Positions 24,873 to 34,443 of a stretch of DNA of 64,000 bases are shown piece after piece. The DNA lies in NCBI GenBank assembly GCA_016223145.1, contig JACRPN010000013.1, positions 119,807 through 183,806 of the forward strand, read 5' to 3'. Source of the stretch: Armatimonadota bacterium (lineage in GTDB: Bacteria; Armatimonadota; Fimbriimonadia; Fimbriimonadales; Fimbriimonadaceae). Under the pieces are notes generated by a model, which had not been told where the DNA came from, did no database searches, and saw only the letters and a list, made by a program, of their open reading frames with translations. Numbering within the stretch: the first letter of the stretch is position 1; each line of letters opens with the position of its first letter. The translations under genes and the position numbers were made by a program.

Positions 24873-27563
24873 CTAAGCTCCAGACTTTGCAGCCGATTCT
24901 GCTTCAAACAGGAACTCCCCACTGGCATAGCCGACGTTGACCCTTTGGCCCTCACCGACTTCACCGAGGAGCATTTTCTTCGCGAGCGGGTTCATGATCG
25001 CGTTCTGTATCGCCCGCTTCAACGGCCTCGCGCCATAGACCGGGTCGTAGCCGGCGGTCGCGAGCTGCAAGAGTGCCTCCTCCGAGAGCGAAAGCGTGAT
25101 GCGCCGCTCTTCGAGCCTAGACGCCAACTTCTTGACCTGGATGCGTACGATCTGCTTGATCTCTGCCACTCCGAGTGGGCGGAACACCAGCATGTCGTCC
25201 AGACGGTTGATGAACTCAGGTCTGAAGAAGTGCCGCACCTCGTCAAGAATGCGCAGCTTGGTTTCTTGGAAGGAGCTTCTCTTGTCTGAGAGGTCGGGCC
25301 TGTCTGACATGTCGGACGTGTCCGACTTGTCGGACTGGTCGGGAAATTCGGAAGACTCCGAGAACGGGTCCCCGTAGAGCTGGCTTCCCAGGTTGCTCGT
25401 CATCAGCACGACCGTGTTCTTGAAGTCCACCACGCGGCCATGCCCGTCGGTCAGACGCCCGTCGTCCAGAATCTGTAGCAGCACGTTGAAGACTTCCGGG
25501 TGTGCCTTCTCGACCTCGTCGAGAAGCACGACCGAATAGGGCCGACGGCGCACCGCCTCGGTGAGCTGTCCGCCCTCCTCATAGCCGATGTAGCCTGGAG
25601 GTGCGCCGATCAGCCTCGCGACCGTGTGCTTCTCCTGATACTCGCTCATGTCGAGCCTAACCAGGTTGTGCTCGTCGTCAAAAAGGAACTCCGCTAGCGC
25701 CTTGGCGGTCTCGGTCTTGCCGACGCCCGTGGGGCCCAGGAAAAGGAACGAGCCGATCGGCCGGTTCGGGTCGCTGAGCCCAGAGCGCGAGCGCCTAATG
25801 GCATCCGAGATCACTTGCAGAATCTCGTCTTGGCCGACCACGCGCTCGCGCAGCCGGTCCTCCATGGTCAGGAGCTTCTGCATTTCGCCCTGCATCAGGC
25901 GGCTTACGGGAACTCCGGTCCACTTGCTGACTACCTCGGCAATGTCCTCCGAGTCGACCTCTTCCTTCAGCATCTTGCCTTCGGCCTGCACCTTGGCAAG
26001 CTCCTCGGACTCTTGGTCAAGGCGCTTTTGGAGGCCCGGGATCAGTCCGTGCTGGATCTCCGCAGCCCTACCCCAATCGGCCTCTCGCTCGGCCTGCTGG
26101 AGCTGGGTCTTCAGGTCCTCAAGCTCTTGCTTGGTCTTTCGGACCAGCTCGATCCTCTGCTTTTCGGTCTGCCAGCGCGCGTTGAGCGCAGTGAGGGTCT
26201 CCTGGACCTCCGCCAAGCGCTTCTCGGTCGCGGCAAGCCGCTCCTTGCCGGCGGCGTCCTCTTCCTTGCGCAACGCCTCGCGGTCGATCTCAAGATGGGC
26301 AACCTGGCGCTGAACCTCGTCGATCTCGGTCGGCACCGAGTCAATCTCCATCTTGAGGCGCGAAGCGGCCTCGTCCATCAGGTCGATGGCTTTGTCCGGC
26401 AGGAACCTGTCCCCTACATAGCGCGCTCCGAGCACCGCCGCGCTGACCAGCGCCGAGTCGGTGATGCGCACGCCATGGTGAATCTCGTAGCGCTCCTTGA
26501 GCCCGCGAAGGATGCTGATCGTCTCTTCGACCGTCGGTTCGTCGACCAGCACGAGCTGGAAACGGCGCTCAAGGGCCTTGTCCTTTTCAACGTACTTGCG
26601 GTATTCGTCGAGGGTGGTCGCGCCCACGCAGCGCAGCTCGCCGCGCGCCAGCATCGGCTTGAGCATGTTCGCCGCATCGAGGCTCCCCTCTGCCTTACCC
26701 GCGCCGACCAGCGTGTGCAGTTCGTCGATGAAAACCACAATCTGCCCCTCCGCCGATCGGATCTCATCGAGCACGGCCTTCAGGCGGTCTTCGAACTCGC
26801 CACGGTACTTGGCGCCGGCGACCATCGCACCCAAGTCCAGGGCCACGAGCGACTTGTCGCGCAAGGACTCGGGAACGTCGCCCGCCACGATGCGCTGAGC
26901 CAAACCCTCGACGATGGCGGTCTTGCCTACGCCGGGATCGCCGATGAGCACCGGGTTGTTCTTGGTGCGGCGGCTCAGCACCTGAATCACGCGGCGAATC
27001 TCGTCGTCTCGGCCAATCACCGGGTCAAGCTTGCCGGAACGGGCTTTTGCGGTGAGGTCGACGCCGTACTTTTCGAGCGCCTTGTAGCGATCTTCCGCGC
27101 CCTGGTCGGTGACCTTTCTGCCTTGGCGCAGGTCCTCGATGGCCTGAGTGACCGCCTTCTCCGTTGCGCCCTTCGACCGGAGCAGCTTGCCGGAAGCTCC
27201 CGCCTCTTTGGCGATGGCAAGCAGCAGCAGATCGGTCGAGACGTACTCGTCCCCCATCTTCTCGGCCAGTCGGAACGCCTCGGTGAACACACCCTGCAGC
27301 CGGGGGCTGAGCGAGGCCGCAACCGAGGCCGACTCGCCAGAGACGCTGGGCGCATGGCCCAGGCTCGCGCGAACCTCTGCCTCGATGGCCTTGGGGTCCA
27401 CTTCCAGCTTCAGCAAGAGCGGACCACTGACCCCGCCCTCTTGCCTCAGCAGGGCGAGCAGCATCGCCTCGACGTCGATCGCCGAGTGCTTGTACTCGCT
27501 GGCAATGGCTTGGGCGTCCTGAAGCACTCCCTGAGCCTTGATCGTAAGCTTCTCAAATCGCAT
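24873..27563 (-). CDS. clpB: ATP-dependent disaggregase ClpB
   Basis: This hexameric AAA+ chaperone rescues aggregated proteins with DnaK. Of 896 residues, ~1-145 are the N domain. NBD1 has Walker A GDPGVGKT (208-215) and Walker [15 protein letters not shown]. The coiled-coil M domain spans ~400-525. NBD2 has Walker A GPTGVGKT and [15 protein letters not shown]. It is ~30 residues longer than usual because of an in-frame Ser-Asp-X tandem insertion (about 739-761) between [12 protein letters not shown] and [20 protein letters not shown]. That loop is variable in the family, so function may be kept. A TATACT possible -10 lies ~60 bp upstream. Confidence 0.97.
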   Translation of the reverse strand: MRFEKLTIKAQGVLQDAQAIASEYKHSAIDVEAMLLALLRQEGGVSGPLLLKLEVDPKAIEAEVRASLGHAPSVSGESASVAASLSPRLQGVFTEAFRLAEKMGDEYVSTDLLLLAIAKEAGASGKLLRSKGATEKAVTQAIEDLRQGRKVTDQGAEDRYKALEKYGVDLTAKARSGKLDPVIGRDDEIRRVIQVLSRRTKNNPVLIGDPGVGKTAIVEGLAQRIVAGDVPESLRDKSLVALDLGAMVAGAKYRGEFEDRLKAVLDEIRSAEGQIVVFIDELHTLVGAGKAEGSLDAANMLKPMLARGELRCVGATTLDEYRKYVEKDKALERRFQLVLVDEPTVEETISILRGLKERYEIHHGVRITDSALVSAAVLGARYVGDRFLPDKAIDLMDEAASRLKMEIDSVPTEIDEVQRQVAHLEIDREALRKEEDAAGKERLAATEKRLAEVQETLTALNARWQTEKQRIELVRKTKQELEDLKTQLQQAEREADWGRAAEIQHGLIPGLQKRLDQESEELAKVQAEGKMLKEEVDSEDIAEVVSKWTGVPVSRLMQGEMQKLLTMEDRLRERVVGQDEILQVISDAIRRSRSGLSDPNRPIGSFLFLGPTGVGKTETAKALAEFLFDDEHNLVRLDMSEYQEKHTVARLIGAPPGYIGYEEGGQLTEAVRRRPYSVVLLDEVEKAHPEVFNVLLQILDDGRLTDGHGRVVDFKNTVVLMTSNLGSQLYGDPFSESSEFPDQSDKSDTSDMSDRPDLSDKRSSFQETKLRILDEVRHFFRPEFINRLDDMLVFRPLGVAEIKQIVRIQVKKLASRLEERRITLSLSEEALLQLATAGYDPVYGARPLKRAIQNAIMNPLAKKMLLGEVGEGQRVNVGYASGEFLFEAESAAKSGA
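25281..25345 (-). repeat. In-frame 9-bp tandem repeat inside clpB
   Basis: On the coding strand six 9-bp units vary around TCCGACAAG and encode Ser-Asp-X repeats. Adjacent units form a perfect dyad, GTCCGAC-AA-GTCGGAC. The same word recurs in leuS and in the VOC gene. Unit length keeps the clpB frame open. Confidence 0.85.
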
Positions 27564-27652
27564 AGCTTTAGTCTATGACACTTAGGTCATTTGTCTCTAT
27601 CAGTATAACGTACCTTCGGGTGACCCGGTTCCGTTGCTCCGCCCATCACGGC

Positions 27653-28960
27653 CTATTTACCTATGCAGAACCTGGAGAAGATAGAGTCCAGGAGGTCCTC
27701 GGAGCCAGATTCCCCCGTGACTTGGCCAAGGGCCTGGATGGCCTGCTGAAGCCCCACGGCCGAAAGATCGAGCGGCACGTTGGACCCCAAGGACTGAACG
27801 GCAAGTTCGGCGCCCTCGACCGCCCCCTGGAGGAGCGGGGCATGGCGCTCGCGGATGAGAACCCTATCGTCGGCCGCCCCGATCTCCAGCCTGCTCACTG
27901 TGCTCTCGAAGAGAAGCTCGATACCCGATTTCGCAAGGGCGCTCACCTGGAGGTCCCCTTCGCTTCCAGGCGCCAAGTCGGTCTTGTTTGCGACCTTCAG
28001 CGCGGGCCGGCTTGCCTCAGTGATGAGCCGCTCATCCTGAGAGGTCCATCCCAAGGAAGCGTCATAGACATACCACACGAGGTCGGCCTCATCGAGTGCC
28101 CGGCGCGCGCGCGCCACGCCTTCCGACTCTACACGATCGCCCGTCTCGCGCAGGCCCGCTGTGTCGGTCAGTACCCATAGCAGGCCCCCAAACTCCACCT
28201 GCTCCTCGATCGTATCGCGGGTTGTGCCGGGAACGTCCGTGACGATGGCGCGGGCGGTCCCCAGGATTGCGTTGAGCAGCGACGACTTCCCGGCGTTGGG
28301 AAGACCGACGATGGCGATTCGAACCCCCTCACGCAAGAGGCGCCCGGTTTGAGCCGTCTGGAGAAGACTCTGAATCTCAGTGATCGCCTCCCCGATCTTG
28401 GCGGCCAGCGAAGCGCGGTCCAGCGGTCCGACCTCCTCGCTGAAATCAACTTGCGCCTCGACGGCCGCCAGGGCATCCAGCAACACGCCGCGGATCGCGC
28501 GGGCACGGTCGCGCAGCGCCCCGGAGCGGTGCAGTTCAGCTTGCCTGAGCTGCCGGCCGGTGCTCGCCAGAACCATGTCGGCGACCCCTTCGGCCATAGA
28601 AAGGTCCATCCGGCCGTTCATGAACGCCCGGTAGGTGAACTCGCCGGGATCGGCCATCCTGGAGCCACACCTCATACACGATTCGACCAGGGAAACAACC
28701 GAAGCTCGCGAGCCGTGAACCGAGATCTCGACGCAGGGCTCTCCGGTGTAGCTACGCCCCTCGGCGAACGGAAGCGCCAAGGCGTCTCCTTCACCTACCG
28801 ACCCATAAAGGGCGCGCATCGGCTCGGGGTGCTCGGGCCAGGGCTGGAACACCTGGCTCCCGACCTTCCATGCATCGGGTCCCGACAGGCGGATGGTCGC
28901 AACAGGAGCGGGACCGGGGCCGGTAATCGGCGCGACGATGGTGTCGGTCAGCGAACGCAA
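27653..28960 (-). CDS. mnmE: tRNA modification GTPase MnmE
   Basis: MnmE with MnmG places a carboxymethylaminomethyl group on the wobble uridine U34 of certain tRNAs. The 435-residue protein starts at TTG 28960, preceded by AAGGTG at 6 bp. The N-terminal formyl-THF-binding domain (TIVAPITGPGPAPVATIRLS) is followed by a helical domain and an inserted G domain: G1 GLPNAGKSSLLNAI, G3 DTAGLRET, G4 NKTD. The C-terminal Cys motif FCIGK is intact. mnmG is not in the window. Confidence 0.97.
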   Translation of the reverse strand: MRSLTDTIVAPITGPGPAPVATIRLSGPDAWKVGSQVFQPWPEHPEPMRALYGSVGEGDALALPFAEGRSYTGEPCVEISVHGSRASVVSLVESCMRCGSRMADPGEFTYRAFMNGRMDLSMAEGVADMVLASTGRQLRQAELHRSGALRDRARAIRGVLLDALAAVEAQVDFSEEVGPLDRASLAAKIGEAITEIQSLLQTAQTGRLLREGVRIAIVGLPNAGKSSLLNAILGTARAIVTDVPGTTRDTIEEQVEFGGLLWVLTDTAGLRETGDRVESEGVARARRALDEADLVWYVYDASLGWTSQDERLITEASRPALKVANKTDLAPGSEGDLQVSALAKSGIELLFESTVSRLEIGAADDRVLIRERHAPLLQGAVEGAELAVQSLGSNVPLDLSAVGLQQAIQALGQVTGESGSEDLLDSIFSRFCIGK

Positions 28961-29005
28961 GATTCACCTTGTCTTTCAAGACGAAGCGAGCGGCAGGCCC
29001 AAGGC

Positions 29006-29983
29006 CTATTCATGCCTCTTGTACCCTTGCGAGTCGATCCACCCCTCGCACGAGTGAAACGCACACCCCTTGCATCGCCTGGGAAACCCCGTCTTGGGGA
29101 ACTGCTCGAAGAGCGCCTGCAGGCCGAAATCGGCCCGCTTGAGCCTCTGCTTAAGGTCCTCATGGGTCTTCTTGAAATCACGAAACAGCCTCGCGAGCAC
29201 GTCCACGTCCACGGGCTGGTCGTGAATACACTTCTCGGGCCGCGTTGAAAGCCACACGGACCTTAGCGTCATGTCCTCGCGCCGCGAGCCCCACACCGAC
29301 ATCGCGTATTTCGCATAGATGTGAAGCTGGTCCGTCGCAGACGCCTCGCTCTCCTTCTTGGCTTCGCCCGTCTTCCAATCCACGATGTAGGTGTGGTCGT
29401 GGGTCACGATCGCGAAATCGTACTTGGCATAGACCGCGATTCTGTCCCAATCGAACCAGGGCGCCGTGCCCTTCTCGGCCACCTTCCAATAGCCTGGATC
29501 GAATGAGGTCACCCATTCGGGAATCTCCGACTCCTGGAAGCACTTGAGGCATGAATCGATTCGGGCGAAGAGCTCCTGTTTCTCGGACTCCTTATAGGGC
29601 AGTCCGTAATACACGCGGTCGATCGGCTGCCGCTTCAGCTCTTCCGGCTTCGATCGCGTCTTGCGCAGGTAGATCCAGCGCTCGGTGGTCGAAAGGTATT
29701 GATCGAAGTACTTCCTCGCCGCCTCTTCCAGTGTGACCTTCTTCGGCCAATGCCCCTTATCTTGGTAGGTGCGCAGCGCCCCCGTGATAGTGTCGTCCAC
29801 CACCTGCCCGACAAACGCGTTGTGCGGCATGAGCTTAGATTCCAGGGAGATATCGACCTTGAGATCGTCTGGGAGCTTGTGCTTCTGATACTGAAGCGCC
29901 CAACGCCGCTCGCAGTCCCGAAACGCCCCGAGGCTCGTCTTGCTCAGGGAGGGAAACGGGGGCATTGGAGAGGCGATCGGCAT
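29006..29983 (-). CDS. PD-(D/E)XK nuclease-like protein with C-terminal Cys cluster
   Basis: The ATG at 29983 (325 residues) begins near LSKTSLGAFRDCERRWALQY, the usual N-terminal motif of RecB-type PD-(D/E)XK nucleases. The catalytic strand is YIVDWKTGEAKK (~225-236). The C-terminal CKGCAFHSC may join Cys from the N-terminal region (DCERR) in an Fe-S cluster, as in AddB or Cas4, but this is inferred. No CRISPR or helicase gene adjoins. No Shine-Dalgarno is visible; upstream extension has no support. Confidence 0.75.
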   Translation of the reverse strand: MPIASPMPPFPSLSKTSLGAFRDCERRWALQYQKHKLPDDLKVDISLESKLMPHNAFVGQVVDDTITGALRTYQDKGHWPKKVTLEEAARKYFDQYLSTTERWIYLRKTRSKPEELKRQPIDRVYYGLPYKESEKQELFARIDSCLKCFQESEIPEWVTSFDPGYWKVAEKGTAPWFDWDRIAVYAKYDFAIVTHDHTYIVDWKTGEAKKESEASATDQLHIYAKYAMSVWGSRREDMTLRSVWLSTRPEKCIHDQPVDVDVLARLFRDFKKTHEDLKQRLKRADFGLQALFEQFPKTGFPRRCKGCAFHSCEGWIDSQGYKRHE

Positions 29984-30060
29984 GGCTAGGGAGCGAGCAT
30001 ACCGCGAAGCCCAATCGGACCCGCCGGCCACGGGTTGGCCGGCGGGTGCGACAGTGCAGG

Positions 30061-32508
30061 CTACTTCTTGATCGGGGGTTTGGCGCCCGATGCGGTCTTC
30101 GTCGTTTTGCGCTTGGCCGAGGATTTGGATGCCGGTACCGGAATGTACCGACGGCCATCCCATTGATATAAGCCAGGCTTTGGGGTTCTGCCAGATGGTT
30201 TGGCTGAGCTGTAAACCGGCACAAAGCCCTTGCCGTCCCACCGGTACATCGTAGGAGCCACCGCACGCTCCACGATGGCGGCAGGCGCCGAAGCGCTCGC
30301 GCGGACCGGGCGGTCGACGATGATGGCTGCAGGAGCTGTTGACTGACCGGAAATCGCCGGCGCCGCAGCTGGCGTCGTCGCTTGGCCCGCGGAATGGAGC
30401 GGGCCGGCACTTACCGCCGTCGTCGGCGCCCCTGCCTGGAGCACACCCGTTGTCTTGGCGGGCGCTTCAAGAGTGGCAGCGCCTTGCGGGGCAATTGCCC
30501 TTGTCCTGGTGAGATCCGCCTTGACCGCAACGCCTGGGGAGGCTACCGAAGTACCAGGCAGGTTCGGCACCGATGCCAAGGGGGCTGTTCCGCTGGCCGC
30601 CGATCCTGTCGTCAGAGCTTTCTCCTGTAGACCGGAAGGAAGAGTCGTCGCGGCTCCAGGAGCCGCGCGCAGCGTTCCATCCAGGCCGCCCGTCGAGCGT
30701 ACAATCCCGCCCTGCGACGGGAGCGGGGAGCGTGGACTGGCAACGGCCGCGCCACCAAGACTATCGGTGACGCGCGCAGGAGCGGAAGCACTTCCTGCAG
30801 CCGTAACGCTCGAGAAAGGCACGGGAGCAGGGTGTGATCGAGAGGCGGCCGATCCTGTTGATGCCAAAGGGGCATCCGCCACTCTGGCCGAACCGGCAAC
30901 TGCGGCGGTTGGAGCGTACTGGCCGTTGGCGATGGGGGTTGCGCGGGCGATCAGCGACCTCACCCGGGAACTCGCCACCGTACGATCATTGATCAGGTGG
31001 CCCTTGGGAAGCGGCCTGGAGTTGGAGCGGCGCTTAAACGTCCACTTCAGCGCAGACTCGATCTGGCCGCGTTGGCTGGCGCTGATGAGTTGTACGTGGC
31101 TGTCCACGAACGTCACGACCCGCACCTGGCCGCCGGAGAGCCGCTCAACCCAGAGGGGCGTCTCTGCCGGTTTCGGGATATCGCCATACCGAACACCCCC
31201 AACATTGATGTTGTAGAGGAATCGCCCTCCAGGGGCTGGTGAGAGAAACACGTCATTGTTTCGCGCGTAAGGCGCCAGGACGGGAACCACGGAAGCCGTG
31301 GATTGCACGTATGGCAGGACGTCATTGTAATCCGCCGCGTACATAACAGCGGCCGTGCCAAGCTGTCTGGCTCGGTGCATCGCTTCGGCGGCTTCGGCGT
31401 CTGCTCCTTGAGGCTCCAACTGAATGGCTGTGAAAGCAGTCACCGCGCATCCCATCAGGAGCAGCGCGGCCAAGCTCTGGACGCGGGTCATGCCCCGTGT
31501 TGAGTGCGTTGGAGAAAGGATGGATCTGAGTCGTTTGTCAATTCGAGGATGGGTCATGGCTGAGACTCCTGCCCCCAGAACAGGGGAGGTACGGCCGGCG
31601 GCCCCACGCGCTATCTGCAGCAGCGCGGAAGCGTACTCCGAAGGCGCTATTCCAGACCTGAGCGCATCTTCGTCGGCGGCCAACTCGGCATCCAACCTCA
31701 TGGCTCGCGCGCCGAGCCAGACGAGGGGATGGAACCAGTAGAGGGCGCAGGCAAGTTCCGCGAGTAGCTGCTTCGCAGAGTCTTTACGGCGCACGTGGGC
31801 GAGTTCATGGAGGAGCACAGCCTCCAATTCGTTGGGCGCCCAATCAAGAGCGCCGATGGGGAGAACGATGGTGGGCCTGATCGCCCCCCAAGTGATCGCC
31901 GAGGGCGGTATGTCAGTGGTTGAAATCCTTAGAGCCAAGAGGGCTTGTGCCTCGCGGCGACAGCTTGCCACGGCGTTCTGGCGAGCCCCCGCCTCTTTGG
32001 CGAAGGGCCGGGTGTCCCGCCGTGCCAGACGCCTGAGACGAAGGGTCCCGAGAAAGAGCCGGAAGAGCACCCACAGGGCGCCGAGCACCCAAACTCCCAA
32101 AGCAGCCAGCGTCGGATCGACTCGGAATCTTGGCCGCATGGAGACCGTTTGGCGCTCTCCATCGGCCGCCGCCAGGCCCGATTCAAGACTCGATTCGATA
32201 GAAGGAGGACCCGCAGGCAGAACCACACCCTCGAAGCTCGGCACATTCACATCCAGCTTGCCGGCCGATGCCGTCGGTTCGGGCCTCACAGCGGGCAGAA
32301 CCTTGAGCGCGAGTCTCGGGCCATTCAAGCTGGTGAGCAATGGAATCAGGCAAAGGCCAAGGAATGCAAAGACCCATACGGAGTTTGAGAGGGCCGGAGA
32401 ACGGCGTCGGACGGCGAGGGAAACGAGTCCTGCGGCGACGATCAAGCAGGTGGCCCGCATAAGCGCGTCCGTCGCTGCCAATGCCCCGAAGCCAGGGCCC
32501 AGGTTCAT
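30061..32508 (-). CDS. blaR1: BlaR1-type M56 metallopeptidase with pseudopilin-like segment
   Basis: This 815-residue protein is the sensor/antirepressor partner of the BlaI-type gene. N-terminal TM helices (~15-60 and ~130-160) flank the M56 domain with HELAH zinc motif (LLHELAHVRRKDS) and the downstream DAELAADEDAL. A TM near ~355 precedes an extracytoplasmic region. Instead of a penicillin-binding domain this holds AMHRARQLGTAAVMYAADYN, LAPYARNNDVF and VTFVDSHVQL, resembling the H-X9-DG pseudopilin C-terminus. A long Ala/Pro/Ser-rich linker follows. Two YxWDGxxFxPV-like repeats (MYRWDGKGFVPV, LYQWDGRRYIPV) and a Lys-rich tail end it. Confidence 0.85.
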   Translation of the reverse strand: MNLGPGFGALAATDALMRATCLIVAAGLVSLAVRRRSPALSNSVWVFAFLGLCLIPLLTSLNGPRLALKVLPAVRPEPTASAGKLDVNVPSFEGVVLPAGPPSIESSLESGLAAADGERQTVSMRPRFRVDPTLAALGVWVLGALWVLFRLFLGTLRLRRLARRDTRPFAKEAGARQNAVASCRREAQALLALRISTTDIPPSAITWGAIRPTIVLPIGALDWAPNELEAVLLHELAHVRRKDSAKQLLAELACALYWFHPLVWLGARAMRLDAELAADEDALRSGIAPSEYASALLQIARGAAGRTSPVLGAGVSAMTHPRIDKRLRSILSPTHSTRGMTRVQSLAALLLMGCAVTAFTAIQLEPQGADAEAAEAMHRARQLGTAAVMYAADYNDVLPYVQSTASVVPVLAPYARNNDVFLSPAPGGRFLYNINVGGVRYGDIPKPAETPLWVERLSGGQVRVVTFVDSHVQLISASQRGQIESALKWTFKRRSNSRPLPKGHLINDRTVASSRVRSLIARATPIANGQYAPTAAVAGSARVADAPLASTGSAASRSHPAPVPFSSVTAAGSASAPARVTDSLGGAAVASPRSPLPSQGGIVRSTGGLDGTLRAAPGAATTLPSGLQEKALTTGSAASGTAPLASVPNLPGTSVASPGVAVKADLTRTRAIAPQGAATLEAPAKTTGVLQAGAPTTAVSAGPLHSAGQATTPAAAPAISGQSTAPAAIIVDRPVRASASAPAAIVERAVAPTMYRWDGKGFVPVYSSAKPSGRTPKPGLYQWDGRRYIPVPASKSSAKRKTTKTASGAKPPIKK

Positions 32509-32897
32509 GATCCCCTCCTGCGGGCATCTTCGATCAACTCCTGAAGGCGTATCACTTCTGCCTCAGAGAGCGGCCTCTCGCTTGGATCCAGCAAGGCGGC
32601 GACGACCCTTTCGATCGAGCCATCGAAGAAGTTCTGGACCACACCGTGGATAACGCTCCGAGCCATCTCCTCCTTCGGGACCTTGGGCTCGTAGATGTTC
32701 TTCAGCCCTTCGCGGCGCTGGACGACGTGGCCCTTCTCCACCAAGATCGCAAGCAGGGTGCGTACCGCTGTATTGCTTGGGGCATCCGGGAGCGCCTCGT
32801 GAACCTCCGATGCGGAGCAGGCCCCAAGACGATACAGGACCTCGATGATCTGGCGTTCCCGGCGGCTTAGCCCCTTTTGGGCATCCCCATCACGCAT
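32505..32897 (-). CDS. blaI: BlaI/MecI-type transcriptional repressor
   Basis: The ATG at 32897 follows GGAGG at 6-7 bp and gives 130 residues. The winged helix is visible in LSRRERQIIEVLYRLGACSA, SEVHEAL and NTAVRTLLAILVEKGHV. The C-terminal dimerisation and cleavage part follows. The stop overlaps the blaR1 start by 4 bp, the standard BlaI-BlaR1 arrangement. Two inverted repeats 36-95 bp upstream of the start are probable autoregulatory operators. No β-lactamase gene adjoins, so the regulon is unknown. Confidence 0.92.
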   Translation of the reverse strand: MRDGDAQKGLSRRERQIIEVLYRLGACSASEVHEALPDAPSNTAVRTLLAILVEKGHVVQRREGLKNIYEPKVPKEEMARSVIHGVVQNFFDGSIERVVAALLDPSERPLSEAEVIRLQELIEDARRRGS

Positions 32898-32933
32898 GGG
32901 CGCCCTCCAAAACATGACGGCCTGCAAAGCTCA

Positions 32934-32992
32934 TGCCAAAATTTTGGCACATGTTTTCGAAAATGCCAAGGACTTTCTGCCAATTTCTTGGC
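32934..32992 (-). promoter_or_regulatory. Putative BlaI operators
   Basis: TGCCAAAATTTTGGCA (32934-32949) is a perfect 16-bp dyad. GCCAA-TTTC-TTGGC (32979-32992) is a second inverted repeat with the same half-site, and a lone TGCCAA half-site lies between (32964-32969). They sit directly upstream of the blaI start and downstream of the ftsZ terminator, where the blaI promoter must be. Confidence 0.7.
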
Positions 32993-33002
32993 GACCAAGG
33001 AC

Positions 33003-33036
33003 AAAAGGCCCCTGCCGAGGTTCGGCAGGGGCCTTT
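33003..33036 (-). terminator. Terminator of the dcw operon after ftsZ
   Basis: A perfect 15-bp stem, AAAGGCCCCTGCCGA (33004-33018) with its complement at 33022-33036 and a 3-base loop, lies 18 bp after the ftsZ stop. On the minus strand it is followed by TTTTGT. It separates the dcw cluster from blaI-blaR1. Confidence 0.85.
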
Positions 33037-33053
33037 GATTTGCTGCTTGGAGC

Positions 33054-34253
33054 CTATTGGCGGGCGCTGTGCTCGCGAATGAACGCCGGAATCTCAAGGT
33101 CCTCTTCGTCAAAAACGGCTTGTGTTTCCAACTCACCGCGTCGGCCGGCGGTGATTCCACGGTCGGTCACCATCACGGGGTCTCCGGCATTGGGAACCGG
33201 GGGAATCTGGGTCTTGCTGATCGCATTGAACGCATTGGCCACGGGCGACAAGTGGGATCGCTCGACCACTACGGCGCGCTCCGGCTCGAAGAGAGTGGGC
33301 GTGGCTTCACGCGACACGGGCTCGAATCCTGTCGCCAGCACAGTGATTCGTACAGAGCCGTCCATGTTCGGATCGACCACCGTGCCAAAGAAGATGTTGG
33401 CTTCGTCGGAATCGCACAGGCCATGGATGTACTCCATCGCCTCGTTAACCTCTTGAAGCGTGAGTTCTTCGTTGCTCGTGATATTGACCAGCACGCCTCG
33501 TGCACCGTTGATCGACTGCTCGAGAAGGGCGCTGTTGGTGGCGCTCTGCGCGGCTTGGAGGGCTCGCTGATCGCCTACTCCGAAACCGATGCCCATCAGG
33601 GCTGGGCCGGCGTTGTTCATGACGGCGCGCACGTCGGCAAAGTCAACGTTGATCGTGCCAGGGATCGTGATGATGTCGCTGATGCCCTGGACGCCCTGGC
33701 GAAGCACGTCGTCGGCCACGCGGAACGCCTCGTTGAGCGGGGTGCGCCGCTCGACCACCGACTGGATGCGGCTGTTGGGAATCGTGATGATCGTGTCCAC
33801 GCGGCCCGTCAGCGCTGTGATGCCGTTATCCGCGACACGGAAGCGCTTCGGACCTTCGAACCCGAACGGCTTCGTCACAACCGCCACGGTCAGCGCGTTG
33901 ATTTCACGGGCAAGATCGGCGACCACAGGGGCCGCGCCCGTTCCGGTGCCGCCGCCCATGCCGGCGGTGATGAACACCATGTCCGCGCCTTCGAGAACCT
34001 TGCGGATCTCGTTCTTGCTTTCCTCAGCTGCCGATTTGCCGATCTCAGGATTGCCGCCCGAACCAAGGCCCCGCGTAAGGTCGCCACCAAGCTGGACCTT
34101 CTTGGTGGCCCGGCTAAGGTCGAGCACTTGGACGTCGGTGTTCATCGCGATGAACTCCACGCCCTGGATGCCCGCTTCGATCATGCGGTTGACGGCATTC
34201 ATTCCGCCCCCGCCCACTCCAATGACTTTTATGACGGCGTTTCCTGGGTTCAC
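33054..34253 (-). CDS. ftsZ: Cell division GTPase FtsZ
   Basis: FtsZ polymerises into the Z ring. The GTG at 34253 follows GAGGAAGG at ~8 bp, giving 399 residues; the frame to 34352 lacks support. The N-terminal domain begins [17 protein letters not shown]. The tubulin signature is [12 protein letters not shown], and the T7 loop includes [13 protein letters not shown]. The C-terminal peptide [11 protein letters not shown] is intact and should bind FtsA, which is encoded just upstream. A 190-bp gap after ftsA may hold an additional promoter. Confidence 0.98.
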   Translation of the reverse strand: MNPGNAVIKVIGVGGGGMNAVNRMIEAGIQGVEFIAMNTDVQVLDLSRATKKVQLGGDLTRGLGSGGNPEIGKSAAEESKNEIRKVLEGADMVFITAGMGGGTGTGAAPVVADLAREINALTVAVVTKPFGFEGPKRFRVADNGITALTGRVDTIITIPNSRIQSVVERRTPLNEAFRVADDVLRQGVQGISDIITIPGTINVDFADVRAVMNNAGPALMGIGFGVGDQRALQAAQSATNSALLEQSINGARGVLVNITSNEELTLQEVNEAMEYIHGLCDSDEANIFFGTVVDPNMDGSVRITVLATGFEPVSREATPTLFEPERAVVVERSHLSPVANAFNAISKTQIPPVPNAGDPVMVTDRGITAGRRGELETQAVFDEEDLEIPAFIREHSARQ

Positions 34254-34443
34254 AATAGTTCCTTCCTCGCTGCGACAAGGTCTAGCGGCGAATGATGAGA
34301 AAGGCTCCTGCCTTCCGCGCCCCGCGGCGCGATCTCGGTCCATGAGATCCAACGATCAAATCAGCCCATGCAAATCGCAAAAACTGGAGTCGGAAGGTTA
34401 CCTGCGGGGGATGTGGAAAACGCCAGTCCCTCTCGCAAAAATG

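Noticed and set aside
25815..27578. 587-residue ORF on the plus strand
   Set aside because: It lies antisense to clpB and has no recognisable domain; high GC and codon bias of clpB keep the opposite frame open.
29006..29983. Cas4
   Set aside because: Motifs fit the broad PD-(D/E)XK superfamily, but there is no CRISPR context and the protein is larger than Cas4.
33057..34295. 412-residue ORF on the plus strand
   Set aside because: Antisense shadow of ftsZ without any family motif.
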